Shown here in pieces: positions 27,451 to 35,869 of a DNA stretch of 64,000 nt. Each line of letters opens with the position of its first letter. Position 1 is the first letter of the stretch. The notes below the pieces were generated by a model that searched no databases, had not been told where the DNA came from, and saw nothing but the letters and a program-made list of their open reading frames with translations. This DNA comes from DATFVA01 sp963839165 (lineage in GTDB: Bacteria; Bacteroidota; Ignavibacteria; Ignavibacteriales; Ignavibacteriaceae). The translations under genes and the position numbers were made by a program. The stretch covers positions 1 to 64,000 of the forward strand of contig CAWIUG010000049.1 in assembly GCA_963839165.1 (NCBI GenBank), given 5' to 3'.

Positions 27451-29391
27451 TTATTGATTCTTTTTTAAAATTTCGTCTTTAATATTATAAATAAAATCTG
27501 ACAAAGAAAAAGTTCCAATGTCACCTTTTTTATGTTTTCTAACTGAAACATTCCCTGATTCTCTCTCCTTTTCTCCAATTACAAGCATATATGGAACCTT
27601 TTTTGTCTCCCAGTCCCTTATTTTATAACCGAGCTTTTCATTCCTCTCATCAAATTCAACCCGTATGTCTGCTTCTTTCAGCTTTGAGGCAACTTCCTGT
27701 GAAAACTCAATGAAGTTCTGGGATACAGGCAGAATTGCTACCTGAACCGGTGCCAGCCAGAGTGGAAACTCGCCTGCATAATGTTCAATCAGTACCCCTA
27801 TGAACCTTTCAAGAGAACCGAAAGGAGCACGGTGAATTACCACCGGTCTGTGCTTCTGTCCGTCACTTCCGGTATACTCAAGGTTAAATCTTTCAGGCAT
27901 AATATAATCGATCTGAACGGTACCGAGCTGCCACTGCCTTCCCAGAGCATCCTTTACCATAAAGTCTATTTTAGGACCATAGAAGGCTGCTTCGCCTTCT
28001 TCTACATGGTAATTTAATCCCATCTGATCAGCCGCTTCCTGAATTTCCTTCTGGGCTCTATCCCACATACTGATATCGCCGCCGTATTTCTCTACATTGT
28101 CATCCCTGAAAGAGAGCTGGGTGGTAAAATCCTTAAATCCCATCTGCGCAAAGACTACCTGGATGAGTTCAATAACGTTGCATACTTCTTCTTTAAGCTG
28201 GTCTTCACGGACGAAGATATGGGAATCGTCAACAGCGAACGACCGTACACGGGTGATTCCATTAAGCTCACCCGACTGTTCATATCTGTATACGGTTCCG
28301 AATTCGGCATACCTTATCGGCAGATCCCGGTAGCTCCTCGGTTTACTTGCGTAAATCATAAAATGATGAGGACAGTTCATCGGCTTCAGCAGGTATTCTT
28401 CTTTTCCGTCTTCAAGCTGTATCGGAGGAAACTGGCTGTCTTTGTAATAAGGATAGTGTCCGCTGGTTTTGTAGAGATTTATATTACCTATATGAGGAGT
28501 AATTACCGGATCATATCCCCTCTTACGTTGTTCACCGCGAAGATAATTCTCAAGGGTTTCTCTTAAAATTGTTCCTTTCGGCAGCCAGATAGGAAGTCCG
28601 CTCCCTACACTGTTGGTAATCAGGAAAAGTTCCAGATCTTTACCCAGTTTCCGGTGATCTCTCTTTTTTGCTTCTTCGAGTTTCTCAAGGTACTCGTCAA
28701 GCATTTTTTTCTTTGGGAAAGAGATACCGTAAATTCTCTGTAGCTGCTTGTTATGTTCATCTCCGCGCCAGTAGGAACCTGATACGCTCAATAGCTTTAC
28801 GTATTTTATTTTTCCCGCTGAAGGAAGATGGGGACCAGTGCATAGATCGGTGAAGTTACCCTCATTATAGATGGTTATGGTTTCATCTTTTTCATTTATC
28901 TCACTGAGTATCTCAATTTTGTATTGATCACCTTTATCTCCGAAAAATTCGATTGCCTTATCTTTTGATAATTCAACACGCTCGAATGAATTATCTTCTT
29001 TTGCGATCTTATTCATTCTCTCTTCAATAACACGAAGATCATCTTCACTAAGTTTTTTATTTATATCAAAGTCATAATAGAAACCATTCTCAATTGCAGG
29101 ACCAACGCCGAATTTCGCTTCCGGATATAACGACAATATTGCATGAGCCATCAAATGTGAAGTTGAATGCCAGTATACTTCTCTCCCTTTCTCATCATCG
29201 AAGTTAAGGAATTTTACTACTGCATTATTACTGATAGGGGCCCGCAGATCTTTCACCATACCATTTACTTCAACAGCCAGAGCATCCTGTGCAAGACGTG
29301 GAGAGATCGACTCGGCTACCTGATAACCGGTAACATCTTTATCGAACTCCTGAGAACGTCCGTCGGGAAATGTAATTTGTATTTTTTCCAT
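27451..29391 (-). CDS. thrS: Threonyl-tRNA synthetase
   Basis: Class II synthetase of 646 residues. It has the TGS domain (residues 1-62), the second editing domain with STSHLMAHAIL near 77 and FTDLCTGPHLPSAGK near 183, and the catalytic core with zinc ligand region PMNCPHHFMIY near 338, motif 2 RYEQSGELNGITRVRSF near 366 and motif 3 HRAPFGSLERFIG near 515. The anticodon-binding domain follows. It heads the thrS-infC-rpmI-rplT-pheST cluster. A short terminator-like hairpin lies 20 bases upstream, just after the tRNA genes. Confidence 0.97.
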   Translation of the reverse strand: MEKIQITFPDGRSQEFDKDVTGYQVAESISPRLAQDALAVEVNGMVKDLRAPISNNAVVKFLNFDDEKGREVYWHSTSHLMAHAILSLYPEAKFGVGPAIENGFYYDFDINKKLSEDDLRVIEERMNKIAKEDNSFERVELSKDKAIEFFGDKGDQYKIEILSEINEKDETITIYNEGNFTDLCTGPHLPSAGKIKYVKLLSVSGSYWRGDEHNKQLQRIYGISFPKKKMLDEYLEKLEEAKKRDHRKLGKDLELFLITNSVGSGLPIWLPKGTILRETLENYLRGEQRKRGYDPVITPHIGNINLYKTSGHYPYYKDSQFPPIQLEDGKEEYLLKPMNCPHHFMIYASKPRSYRDLPIRYAEFGTVYRYEQSGELNGITRVRSFAVDDSHIFVREDQLKEEVCNVIELIQVVFAQMGFKDFTTQLSFRDDNVEKYGGDISMWDRAQKEIQEAADQMGLNYHVEEGEAAFYGPKIDFMVKDALGRQWQLGTVQIDYIMPERFNLEYTGSDGQKHRPVVIHRAPFGSLERFIGVLIEHYAGEFPLWLAPVQVAILPVSQNFIEFSQEVASKLKEADIRVEFDERNEKLGYKIRDWETKKVPYMLVIGEKERESGNVSVRKHKKGDIGTFSLSDFIYNIKDEILKKNQ

Positions 29392-29410
29392 ATGATTCTT
29401 TAATAAAAAA

Positions 29411-29427
29411 TCGGAGAAATTCTCCGA
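29411..29427 (-). terminator. Hairpin with T-tract upstream of thrS
   Basis: TCGGAGAA and TTCTCCGA around one base form a near-perfect palindrome. On the minus strand it is followed by TTTTTTATTA, 20 bases before the thrS ATG. It can end the tRNA transcript or act as an attenuator for thrS. No T-box specifier region is recognisable, so plain termination is the simpler reading. Confidence 0.6.
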
Positions 29428-29542
29428 CCTGATGCGGGGTGAGGATTTGAAGGATCCCGCTGATATAAAATTATGATAATATTATAACGAGTGGGCGAAG
29501 ATCCGGCAGAAACTTCTTCCTCGTCGGAATATAATTGCTACG

Positions 29543-29616
29543 TGGGCTCTAGAGGAGTCGAACCTCTGACCTTCTGCACGTCAAGCAGACGCTCTAACCA
29601 ACTGAGCTAAGAGCCC
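29543..29616 (-). tRNA. tRNA-Val (anticodon GAC)
   Basis: On the minus strand all arms fold: acceptor GGGCTCT/AGAGCCC, D arm GCTC...GAGC, anticodon stem TCTGC/GCAGA with loop TTGACGT giving anticodon GAC, variable AGGTC, and T arm AGAGG TTCGACT CCTCT. The discriminator is A; the CCA end is not encoded. It lies downstream of tRNA-Leu on the same strand, 68 bases apart, probably one transcript. Confidence 0.95.
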
Positions 29617-29684
29617 CCAACTAGTTAACAATTTACAATTATTAATTGGATTCTTTATTGTACGTTGTTAATTGTTCATTAAGT

Positions 29685-29773
29685 TGGTACCGAGGGCCGG
29701 ACTCGAACCGGCACGGGTGTAAACACCCACAGGATTTTAAGTCCTGTGCGTCTACCAATTCCGCCACCCCGGC
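29685..29773 (-). tRNA. tRNA-Leu (anticodon TAA)
   Basis: Class II tRNA with a long variable arm. Acceptor GCCGGGG pairs with CCTCGGT, anticodon stem CAGGA/TCCTG with loop CTTAAAA gives anticodon TAA, the variable arm is GGGTGTTTACACCC-like, and the T arm is GCCGG TTCGAGT CCGGC. Unlike the neighbouring tRNA-Val, the CCA end is encoded. Confidence 0.95.
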
Positions 29774-30502
29774 ATAAACCGTCATCAACTTGTTTAAGAA
29801 CAGCTTAAAAATTCAATTTTAGCGTGTAAATATAGATAATTGAACAGATTCTTGCAAGAAATTAAAGCTCCCCTTCACTATAGATCGGGTTGAATCTCAT
29901 TTGCAACCAAAGAATGAATGAGGATGGATCTTAACGAGGGTTATTTTCTGCATGAGATTAACGGAATATTCCGGGGTTGCGTCGTCGTATTACCGCGACG
30001 TACCCCGGGATATCATTACAGGAAACAACACCGTTCAACAACCGAGAACAAAAGTTACCACAGCAGGGATTTCCATCCCGTCATATTGCTTTGGGATCCG
30101 AAAGGCTGCTTCACTTCTCAATTTGTGCATTGCAGACAGGCTGCGGAATTAAAGAATGGAGATTGGTTAAAGCAGAGAGGAATAGACACAATCGAAGCCA
30201 GCTGGTCAGTTCATTCCCAGGAACTAAACAAACCTGGCCTGCACTCGGATTTGCACCAATCAGCTTAAGTGGGCAATTGAAGATTTAATAAAGCTAGTCT
30301 GGACTTCTCACCCACTGCAGCCTTAACCTCATATGATATATTACTGAGTCCTACCTTAAACAACACTGGTTTTCGGAAACGTTCAGGGTTGTGATAAACG
30401 GGAAGGGAATATACCCTTAACGTCTTCTGCCCAATTTGGCTTTTATTCCGCTTTCGGTTTCCTTAATTTTGATAGAATTTTTTCATTTTATCTGAGGGTT
30501 AA
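29774..30502. other. Non-coding, hairpin-rich gap
   Basis: No convincing gene is seen in these 730 bases. Three overlapping plus-strand frames are open at 29918-30288 but none has family-like sequence. The region holds several strong stems: CCGGGGT/ACCCCGG with inner CGTCG/CGACG at 29971-30008, GGGAT/ATCCC at 30066-30079 and CCAGG/CCTGG near 30218-30238. This could be a structured RNA, a decayed mobile element or a long leader for the ABC transporter. It does not match tmRNA, RNase P RNA or SRP RNA as far as I can read. Confidence 0.45.
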
Positions 30503-31438
30503 ATGTATGCATTAGAAGTCCTGCATCTTTCCAAGTCTTTCGATTCATTAAAAGCGGTTGATGATGTCTCCTTCTCCGTTCCGGAGGGATCCGTATTTGG
30601 ATTAATCGGAAGGAACGGCGCCGGTAAAACCACTACTATCCGTATGATGATGAATATTTATATGCCTGACTCCGGTGAAGTTATTCTGCGCGGTTCAAAA
30701 ATAGGTCAGGAGTTTAAGGACAAGGTCGGCTACCTGCCTGAAGAACGGGGTCTGTACAAGAAAATGAAGATTATGGAAACTCTGCTCTTCTTCGCAGAGC
30801 TTAAAGGAAAAACGGGAAGGGATGTACAGGCAAAGGCTAATGAATATCTTGACCGGTTTGAACTGACCGACAGGAAGAATTCAAAGCTTGAAGATCTTTC
30901 CAAAGGGAATCAGCAGAAGGTTCAGTTCATTACTACTATCCTCCATGATCCGGAATTTATAATTCTTGATGAACCTTTCTCGGGACTGGATCCTATAAAT
31001 ACTAATCTTCTTAAAGAGATAATCCTTGAACTTAAAGCAAAAGGTAAAGTAATTATCTTCTCTACTCACCTGATGGATTTTGCTGAGAGGATGTGCGATC
31101 ATATAGCAATGATTGATGAGGGGAAAATAATTCTTCACGGAAAACTTGAGGATATTAAAAAAAGATTCGGACAGAGAAATGTAACCATTTCTCACTCCGG
31201 TGATATCACATTCCTGAAAACGAACCCCTTCATCGAAAAGTTTGAAAGTTTCGGCAGTGTAACAAGTATCAGGGTGAAGGATCCTTCGTACATCCAGGAA
31301 TTGTTAAAATTACTTGTTCAAAAAAATATTATTGTAAAAAAGTTCGATGCAGAAGATATTTCTCTTCACCAGATATTTGTTGAAACTGCTGGCAGAACAT
31401 CAGCTGATAAATTGAGAATGGAGGCCTTAAATGTTTAG
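30503..31438 (+). CDS. ABC transporter ATP-binding protein (NatA-like)
   Basis: A 311-residue nucleotide-binding subunit. Walker A is GRNGAGKTT near residue 37, Q-loop region GYLPEERGLYKKM, signature LSKGNQQKVQ near 133 and Walker B FIILDEPFSGLDP near 152, with the switch histidine in FSTHLMDFAERMCDH. The C-terminal 80 residues match the DUF4162 domain typical of NatA/exporter ATPases. It overlaps the permease start by eight bases. Together they form a sodium- or drug-type exporter; the substrate is not shown. Confidence 0.9.
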   Translation: MYALEVLHLSKSFDSLKAVDDVSFSVPEGSVFGLIGRNGAGKTTTIRMMMNIYMPDSGEVILRGSKIGQEFKDKVGYLPEERGLYKKMKIMETLLFFAELKGKTGRDVQAKANEYLDRFELTDRKNSKLEDLSKGNQQKVQFITTILHDPEFIILDEPFSGLDPINTNLLKEIILELKAKGKVIIFSTHLMDFAERMCDHIAMIDEGKIILHGKLEDIKKRFGQRNVTISHSGDITFLKTNPFIEKFESFGSVTSIRVKDPSYIQELLKLLVQKNIIVKKFDAEDISLHQIFVETAGRTSADKLRMEALNV

Positions 31439-32699
31439 CAAACGAACTCTGGCAATTGTAAAGCGTGAACTGAGAGAAAAATTATTCTCAAAGACTTTTA
31501 TAATAATGACTGTCCTGCTTCCACTCTTCATGATAGGAATTCTCGGATTTCAGACATTTCTCTATTCTTATGAAGGCGACAGTAATACCAGCCTTGTTAT
31601 CGTTACAGAATCTCCTTCTCTTACTTCTGAAATGCAAAAGGAGTTCAAGGCCCTCCCATTCGTGGAAAGCGGTTACTACTCTATCCGGTTCGAAACTCTG
31701 AAGAAGAGTGATCTTGATAGTTATATTGATTCAAAGAAAACCGACCTGCTCTCTGAGAAACTTACAGGTCTGATTTTTATTCCCGATTCTGCTATTGCTT
31801 CCAAAAAAGTGGAGTATTTCTCCAAGAACCCCACAAATAAAACTTTATTCGATAAAGTCAGACCAACGATTAACAATGTTCTCGTAACAAGGTACTTCCA
31901 GGGCAAGGATATTTCAGAAAATGACATCTCCTATGCAAGGCAGAATGTCGATTTTAACAATTTCAGGATAAGCAGCGATAAAGCAGTGGTAGAAGAAGGC
32001 GCCGGAACTGTTATTGTTGCATTTCTTTTTACATTCCTGCTTTATTTCAGCCTTATCTTTATTGGCCAGATGATGATGCGTTCTGTCGTAGCGGAAAAGA
32101 CAAACAGGATCGTTGAGATCCTGCTTTCATCGGCTGACAGCAGAGAATTAATGACAGGGAAAATTTTGGGTACCAGCGTTACTGGGTTAATTCAAATGAT
32201 TATATGGATCCTCCCTATTATTCTTCTTATCACCACAGCATGGTTCACACTGCCTGCAGATTTCACCCTCAAGTTGAATATGATGCAGGTGGGTTACTTC
32301 CTGTTGAATTATTTCATTGGACTCATAACTTTTATGGGACTATTTACTGCTGTTGGTGCAATATTCGATAATGAACAGGATACCCAATCAGGAATGTGGC
32401 CATTAATGATGCTGATAATGATACCGTTTTTTATTGCAATAGCTATGCTTGAGAATTCCGAAAATAACATTGCGAAGGTTGCTTCAATGCTTCCTTTTGC
32501 TTCTATTATTGTAATGCCCGCAAGGATGGTTCTGTCTGAAATACCTGTTTGGCAATTCATTGTTTCTTTTCTGGTTAACCTAGCAACGATGTTTCTGTTG
32601 TTCCCCCTTACCGGAAAAATTTATAGGGTTGGAATTCTGATGAGCGGAAAGAAACCGAAATGGTCTGAAGTTGCAAAATGGCTCAGGTATAAATATTAA
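31431..32699 (+). CDS. ABC-2 type permease (NatB-like)
   Basis: A 422-residue membrane protein of ABC2_membrane_3 type. One N-terminal membrane helix (FIIMTVLLPLFMIGILGFQTF), a large extracytoplasmic domain of about 150 residues, then five or six helices starting near residue 195 (VIVAFLFTFLLYFSLIFIGQMMM). The conserved VVAEKTNRIVEILLSSADSRELMTGK loop and EIP-containing segment near the end are as in NatB. Partner of the ATPase immediately upstream. Confidence 0.88.
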   Translation: MFSKRTLAIVKRELREKLFSKTFIIMTVLLPLFMIGILGFQTFLYSYEGDSNTSLVIVTESPSLTSEMQKEFKALPFVESGYYSIRFETLKKSDLDSYIDSKKTDLLSEKLTGLIFIPDSAIASKKVEYFSKNPTNKTLFDKVRPTINNVLVTRYFQGKDISENDISYARQNVDFNNFRISSDKAVVEEGAGTVIVAFLFTFLLYFSLIFIGQMMMRSVVAEKTNRIVEILLSSADSRELMTGKILGTSVTGLIQMIIWILPIILLITTAWFTLPADFTLKLNMMQVGYFLLNYFIGLITFMGLFTAVGAIFDNEQDTQSGMWPLMMLIMIPFFIAIAMLENSENNIAKVASMLPFASIIVMPARMVLSEIPVWQFIVSFLVNLATMFLLFPLTGKIYRVGILMSGKKPKWSEVAKWLRYKY

Positions 32700-32703
32700 A
32701 ACC

Positions 32704-32746
32704 CAGGAAAGGGATAGGGAAATTTCTCTCCCTGTCCCTACTCCTG
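32704..32746. terminator. Convergent hairpin between permease and M1 peptidase
   Basis: AGGGATAGGGA pairs with TCCCTGTCCCT over 11 positions (one G-T) around an eight-base loop, extended by CAGGA/TCCTG with a small bulge. No clean T-tract follows on the plus strand. It sits between two convergent genes and probably ends one or both transcripts. Confidence 0.55.
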
Positions 32747-32772
32747 TGAGCGCATTTATCCCCCCCTGTTTT

Positions 32773-35076
32773 TTATTTCATTAAGACCATTTTGTGTTTT
32801 AGTAGAACATCATTGGCCTTCAATTCGTAAATATACACACCGCTGCTTAAATCTGTTCCATCGAAATTCTTTTTATATGAACCGGCCTCATAATTTCCGT
32901 CTGCCAGGGTTTTAACAACCTGGCCGAGAAGATCATATACTACCAGCTTTACCTTTGCGGCTTCCGGAAGTTCAAAACTGATTATAGTAGTTGGATTAAA
33001 TGGATTGGGATAATTCTGACTCAGACTGTATTCATCTGGTTTAATTCCTCCCTTAACCATAACTTCATTGCTGTACTCATAAGTTCCGTCATAGTCCATC
33101 TGTTTCAGTCTATAGCTGAAGTCGCCGTAACTTGAGATATGATCAGTGAAAGAATAATTATTTGGAGATGTTGAAGTACCTTTTCCTTCAACAAAGCCCA
33201 TGCTCTCCCAATTTCCATTTTTGGTAATATTTTTTCTCTCTATCTCGAAACCTTTGTTATTTTTTTCGGTAGCCGTTGTCCAGCTGAGAGTAACAAAACT
33301 TCCTCTTACAGAAGCAGTGAAGTTGGTAAGCTCAACAGGCAGTGGAGGTATTTGTGTTAAAGAGGCAGTTTTAAGAACTATATTATTATTCGGATCAAAA
33401 TAAACCGTCAAAGGCTGCCGGTTAAAATTAAAGGTAAAGATCTGGTTGTTGGAATCGTTCATAACTCTCATAGTTGTATCTGAACCTGTATTGAAGTGCA
33501 CCTTTATTTCTATTGGCATCTTGTGAAAAGGAGTATTTGACTGGGTCTGATTTGCCACGAAACCCACCTGCCATTGTCCTGAACCCTGATCTGCTATCCA
33601 GTATTCGTTTTCATATTTCGGATGATTAGGCTGAAGAACCCACTCATCAAAAAACCAGGTGAGATCCTGACCATATATTTCGCTCATATCGTCTCTGAAA
33701 TCCGTAGTTACAGCACTATGGTATTTCAGAGCAGGATCATTTGCATAATGGTACATTCCTGCGAAATAAAGTGAATCTCCCATTACATATCTAAGCATAT
33801 GATGAACGCAGGCTCCCTTGTTATACGTTATCGCAGTATTGAACAGTACACCTGTAGGAGGTGTATTATCTATCCAGTCGGGATTATAAATGGGCCAGCC
33901 CGGATTGGAACCGAGGTAGGAACTCGCATCTGAATTGATATCATCCTTATACGAAGCATACCCGTAGGCGTACTCTTTCCACAGGGCTTCAAGATATGTG
34001 GCAAAACCTTCATTCAGCCAGATATCTGCCCATGTTGCACAGGTTATCATATCACCAAACCATTGATGACCATATTCGTGAGCAATAAGACTTTCAGACC
34101 AGCAGTTAGGACACAAACTTGTTAATGTCTGGTTCTCCATACCTCCCCATACAAATTGGTTATTGAGCGTTGCAAATCCATTTTTATCAAAAGGATGCTC
34201 TCCGAAAAGTTCCGAATACGCTGTGGTCATATCGATAACTTTCGTTTCCATCGAGTGAAGATTACTCTGATTTTCGCCGGTGTTCCAGTAAAACCGTATT
34301 GGAATACTGTCGTTTGGATTCGATATCTTATGCCAGTAAACTATGTCAAGGTTATAGTTCACTTTAGCTGTCATCACCGTCAGGTAGGTAGCAACGGGAT
34401 TAGAACTTATCCAGTGATAATAAAGTGTATCACCATTCATTACTGAATCTGCAAGTACCCCGTTTGATCCTAGTTTTACTGAAGAAGGTACTTTAGCTGT
34501 AAGATCCGTAGTTGCTTTATCTGATGGCTTGTCCCAGCAGGGAAACCATTTTCTGGCACCCTCGGGTTCACAATCGGTAAATAAAAATCCTCCGCTCACA
34601 TAAAAAGCTCCGTCGCTGACGTTATTATGACGATAATAAATCTTAACATCTGCGGTTTCGCCGGGATTATAGGTCCTGTCGAGATTTACAGTTAGTATGT
34701 CTCCGGTATGCGTAAAAGAAATTCCTGCCATCGATACGGAATCAATTGTAAGTGAGGAATTGACGGCATTCATCTTAATAAAATTAAGGGATGAATCGAC
34801 CTCGAAGGTCATTATTTCATACCCGGTAAAAGTTTTCGGGTAAGGACTAATAAAACAGCTGTAAAGATCCAGGTTGAGTTCATAATTCAACACATTATAG
34901 GTATGCTTAATATCAGCTGTAATTTCAGCAGGACTCAGGTTGAGGGTTGAATTTATTTTTTTCTGGCTGCAGTATTCAGAACCTTTATCGAAGGTACCTT
35001 GTGCAAACTGAATCCCGGGAAGCAAGGAAAAGATAAATAAAACAATCAGTAAACCTCTTTTCATAGTAGTCTCCAC
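32773..35076 (-). CDS. Secreted M1-family aminopeptidase with sorting domain
   Basis: A 767-residue zinc metallopeptidase. Signal peptide (GLLIVLFIFSLLPGIQFAQ), an aminopeptidase N-type beta domain, the exopeptidase motif WGGMENQ near residue 311, zinc ligands HEYGH at 333-337 and E356 in WLNEGFATYLEALW. The C-terminus has a fibronectin-like segment (LPVELTNFTASVRG) and a type IX-type sorting domain with YPNPFNPTT, SSGVYIYELKAND and a final KMVLMK. It is expected to be secreted and kept at or released from the cell surface, digesting peptides. Single gene in divergent orientation to the MerR gene. Confidence 0.92.
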   Translation of the reverse strand: METTMKRGLLIVLFIFSLLPGIQFAQGTFDKGSEYCSQKKINSTLNLSPAEITADIKHTYNVLNYELNLDLYSCFISPYPKTFTGYEIMTFEVDSSLNFIKMNAVNSSLTIDSVSMAGISFTHTGDILTVNLDRTYNPGETADVKIYYRHNNVSDGAFYVSGGFLFTDCEPEGARKWFPCWDKPSDKATTDLTAKVPSSVKLGSNGVLADSVMNGDTLYYHWISSNPVATYLTVMTAKVNYNLDIVYWHKISNPNDSIPIRFYWNTGENQSNLHSMETKVIDMTTAYSELFGEHPFDKNGFATLNNQFVWGGMENQTLTSLCPNCWSESLIAHEYGHQWFGDMITCATWADIWLNEGFATYLEALWKEYAYGYASYKDDINSDASSYLGSNPGWPIYNPDWIDNTPPTGVLFNTAITYNKGACVHHMLRYVMGDSLYFAGMYHYANDPALKYHSAVTTDFRDDMSEIYGQDLTWFFDEWVLQPNHPKYENEYWIADQGSGQWQVGFVANQTQSNTPFHKMPIEIKVHFNTGSDTTMRVMNDSNNQIFTFNFNRQPLTVYFDPNNNIVLKTASLTQIPPLPVELTNFTASVRGSFVTLSWTTATEKNNKGFEIERKNITKNGNWESMGFVEGKGTSTSPNNYSFTDHISSYGDFSYRLKQMDYDGTYEYSNEVMVKGGIKPDEYSLSQNYPNPFNPTTIISFELPEAAKVKLVVYDLLGQVVKTLADGNYEAGSYKKNFDGTDLSSGVYIYELKANDVLLKHKMVLMK

Positions 35077-35393
35077 AAAAGAATAAGTAAATAATTTTAA
35101 ACCGACTTAAAATATGAATGTTTTTTGTAAAATAAATCTAAAAAGTCACATTTCTTTATTTAGATTAAATATCATTAAGATCTCAACCTCTTCATCCCCC
35201 ATCCACTTTTATTAATAAATAAAACTATTGCCTTTAACATCTTTTTCTCATACCAAGGAAAAATGAAACTGCTTTTTTCTTTCGTGTGAAAATTTCTAGC
35301 CTAAAAGTGATTAAATATTCTACAATCAGCCTATATTTTTAACTGGCAATAAAGTTGCTAATTATAAATATCAAATATTGTTCGGAAGGTTAA
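35077..35393. promoter_or_regulatory. Divergent promoter gap, no gene
   Basis: 317 AT-rich bases between the M1 peptidase (-) and the MerR regulator (+). No ORF or strong hairpin is seen. Promoters for both directions must lie here, and the MerR protein may bind here. AATTATAAATATCAAATATTG just before the merR ATG is AT-rich with partial dyad symmetry, but no specific site can be claimed. Confidence 0.35.
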
Positions 35394-35840
35394 ATGACAG
35401 GGACAGAACATATAGATGAGGAACCCCTTTTTCCTATCAGTACAGCAGCTAAAATTCTTAATATATCGGTACATACTTTACGTCTATATGAAAGAGAAGG
35501 TCTGATTCTACCCTACCGGAAAGAAACTGGTCACAGACTCTATTCAAAAGCTGATATTGAAAGACTACGCTGTATAAGAGAATCCATAAATAATAAGAAA
35601 ATAAGTATTGAAGGTATAAAAACGATTTATTCCCTTATCCCATGCTGGAGTATAAAAAATTGCAGTGAAGAGGAGAGAAATTCCTGCCAGGCGTTTGTGA
35701 GTCACTCAAATCCCTGCTGGTCTTTCAATCACAAGGATAATTTATGTTCCTCCGGCTGCAGGGAATGTTTCGTTTATAAGAGTTTTTCTGATTGTAAGAC
35801 AATTAAAGACAATATAGTCAAATTGACTATCCAGAGATAA
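35394..35840 (+). CDS. MerR-family regulator with Cys-rich C-terminal domain
   Basis: A 148-residue transcription factor. The N-terminal winged helix is MerR-type: PISTAAKILNISVHTLRLYEREGL, then the wing RKETGHRLYSKADIERLRCI. The short C-terminal part carries cysteines at 84, 90, 98, 108, 118, 122, 125 and 134 in a two-CW pattern (PCWSIKNC, NPCWSF, CRECFVY). This suggests binding of a metal, an iron-sulfur cluster or a redox signal. It lies 29 bases before the octaheme cytochrome gene in the same direction and is the obvious candidate regulator of that operon. Ligand unknown. Confidence 0.85.
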   Translation: MTGTEHIDEEPLFPISTAAKILNISVHTLRLYEREGLILPYRKETGHRLYSKADIERLRCIRESINNKKISIEGIKTIYSLIPCWSIKNCSEEERNSCQAFVSHSNPCWSFNHKDNLCSSGCRECFVYKSFSDCKTIKDNIVKLTIQR

Positions 35841-35869
35841 ATAGTAAGGTAACATCCAAATATATCAAT

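Noticed and set aside
28219..28566. 115-codon plus-strand ORF inside thrS
   Set aside because: Antisense of the thrS catalytic core; no independent evidence.
29404..29540. T-box leader for thrS
   Set aside because: There is a terminator-like hairpin but no recognisable specifier loop or T-box sequence, and the tRNA-Val gene lies directly upstream.
29918..30288. Three overlapping plus-strand ORFs of 66-116 codons
   Set aside because: They overlap in different frames in a hairpin-rich gap, have no family-like sequence and lack convincing ribosome sites.
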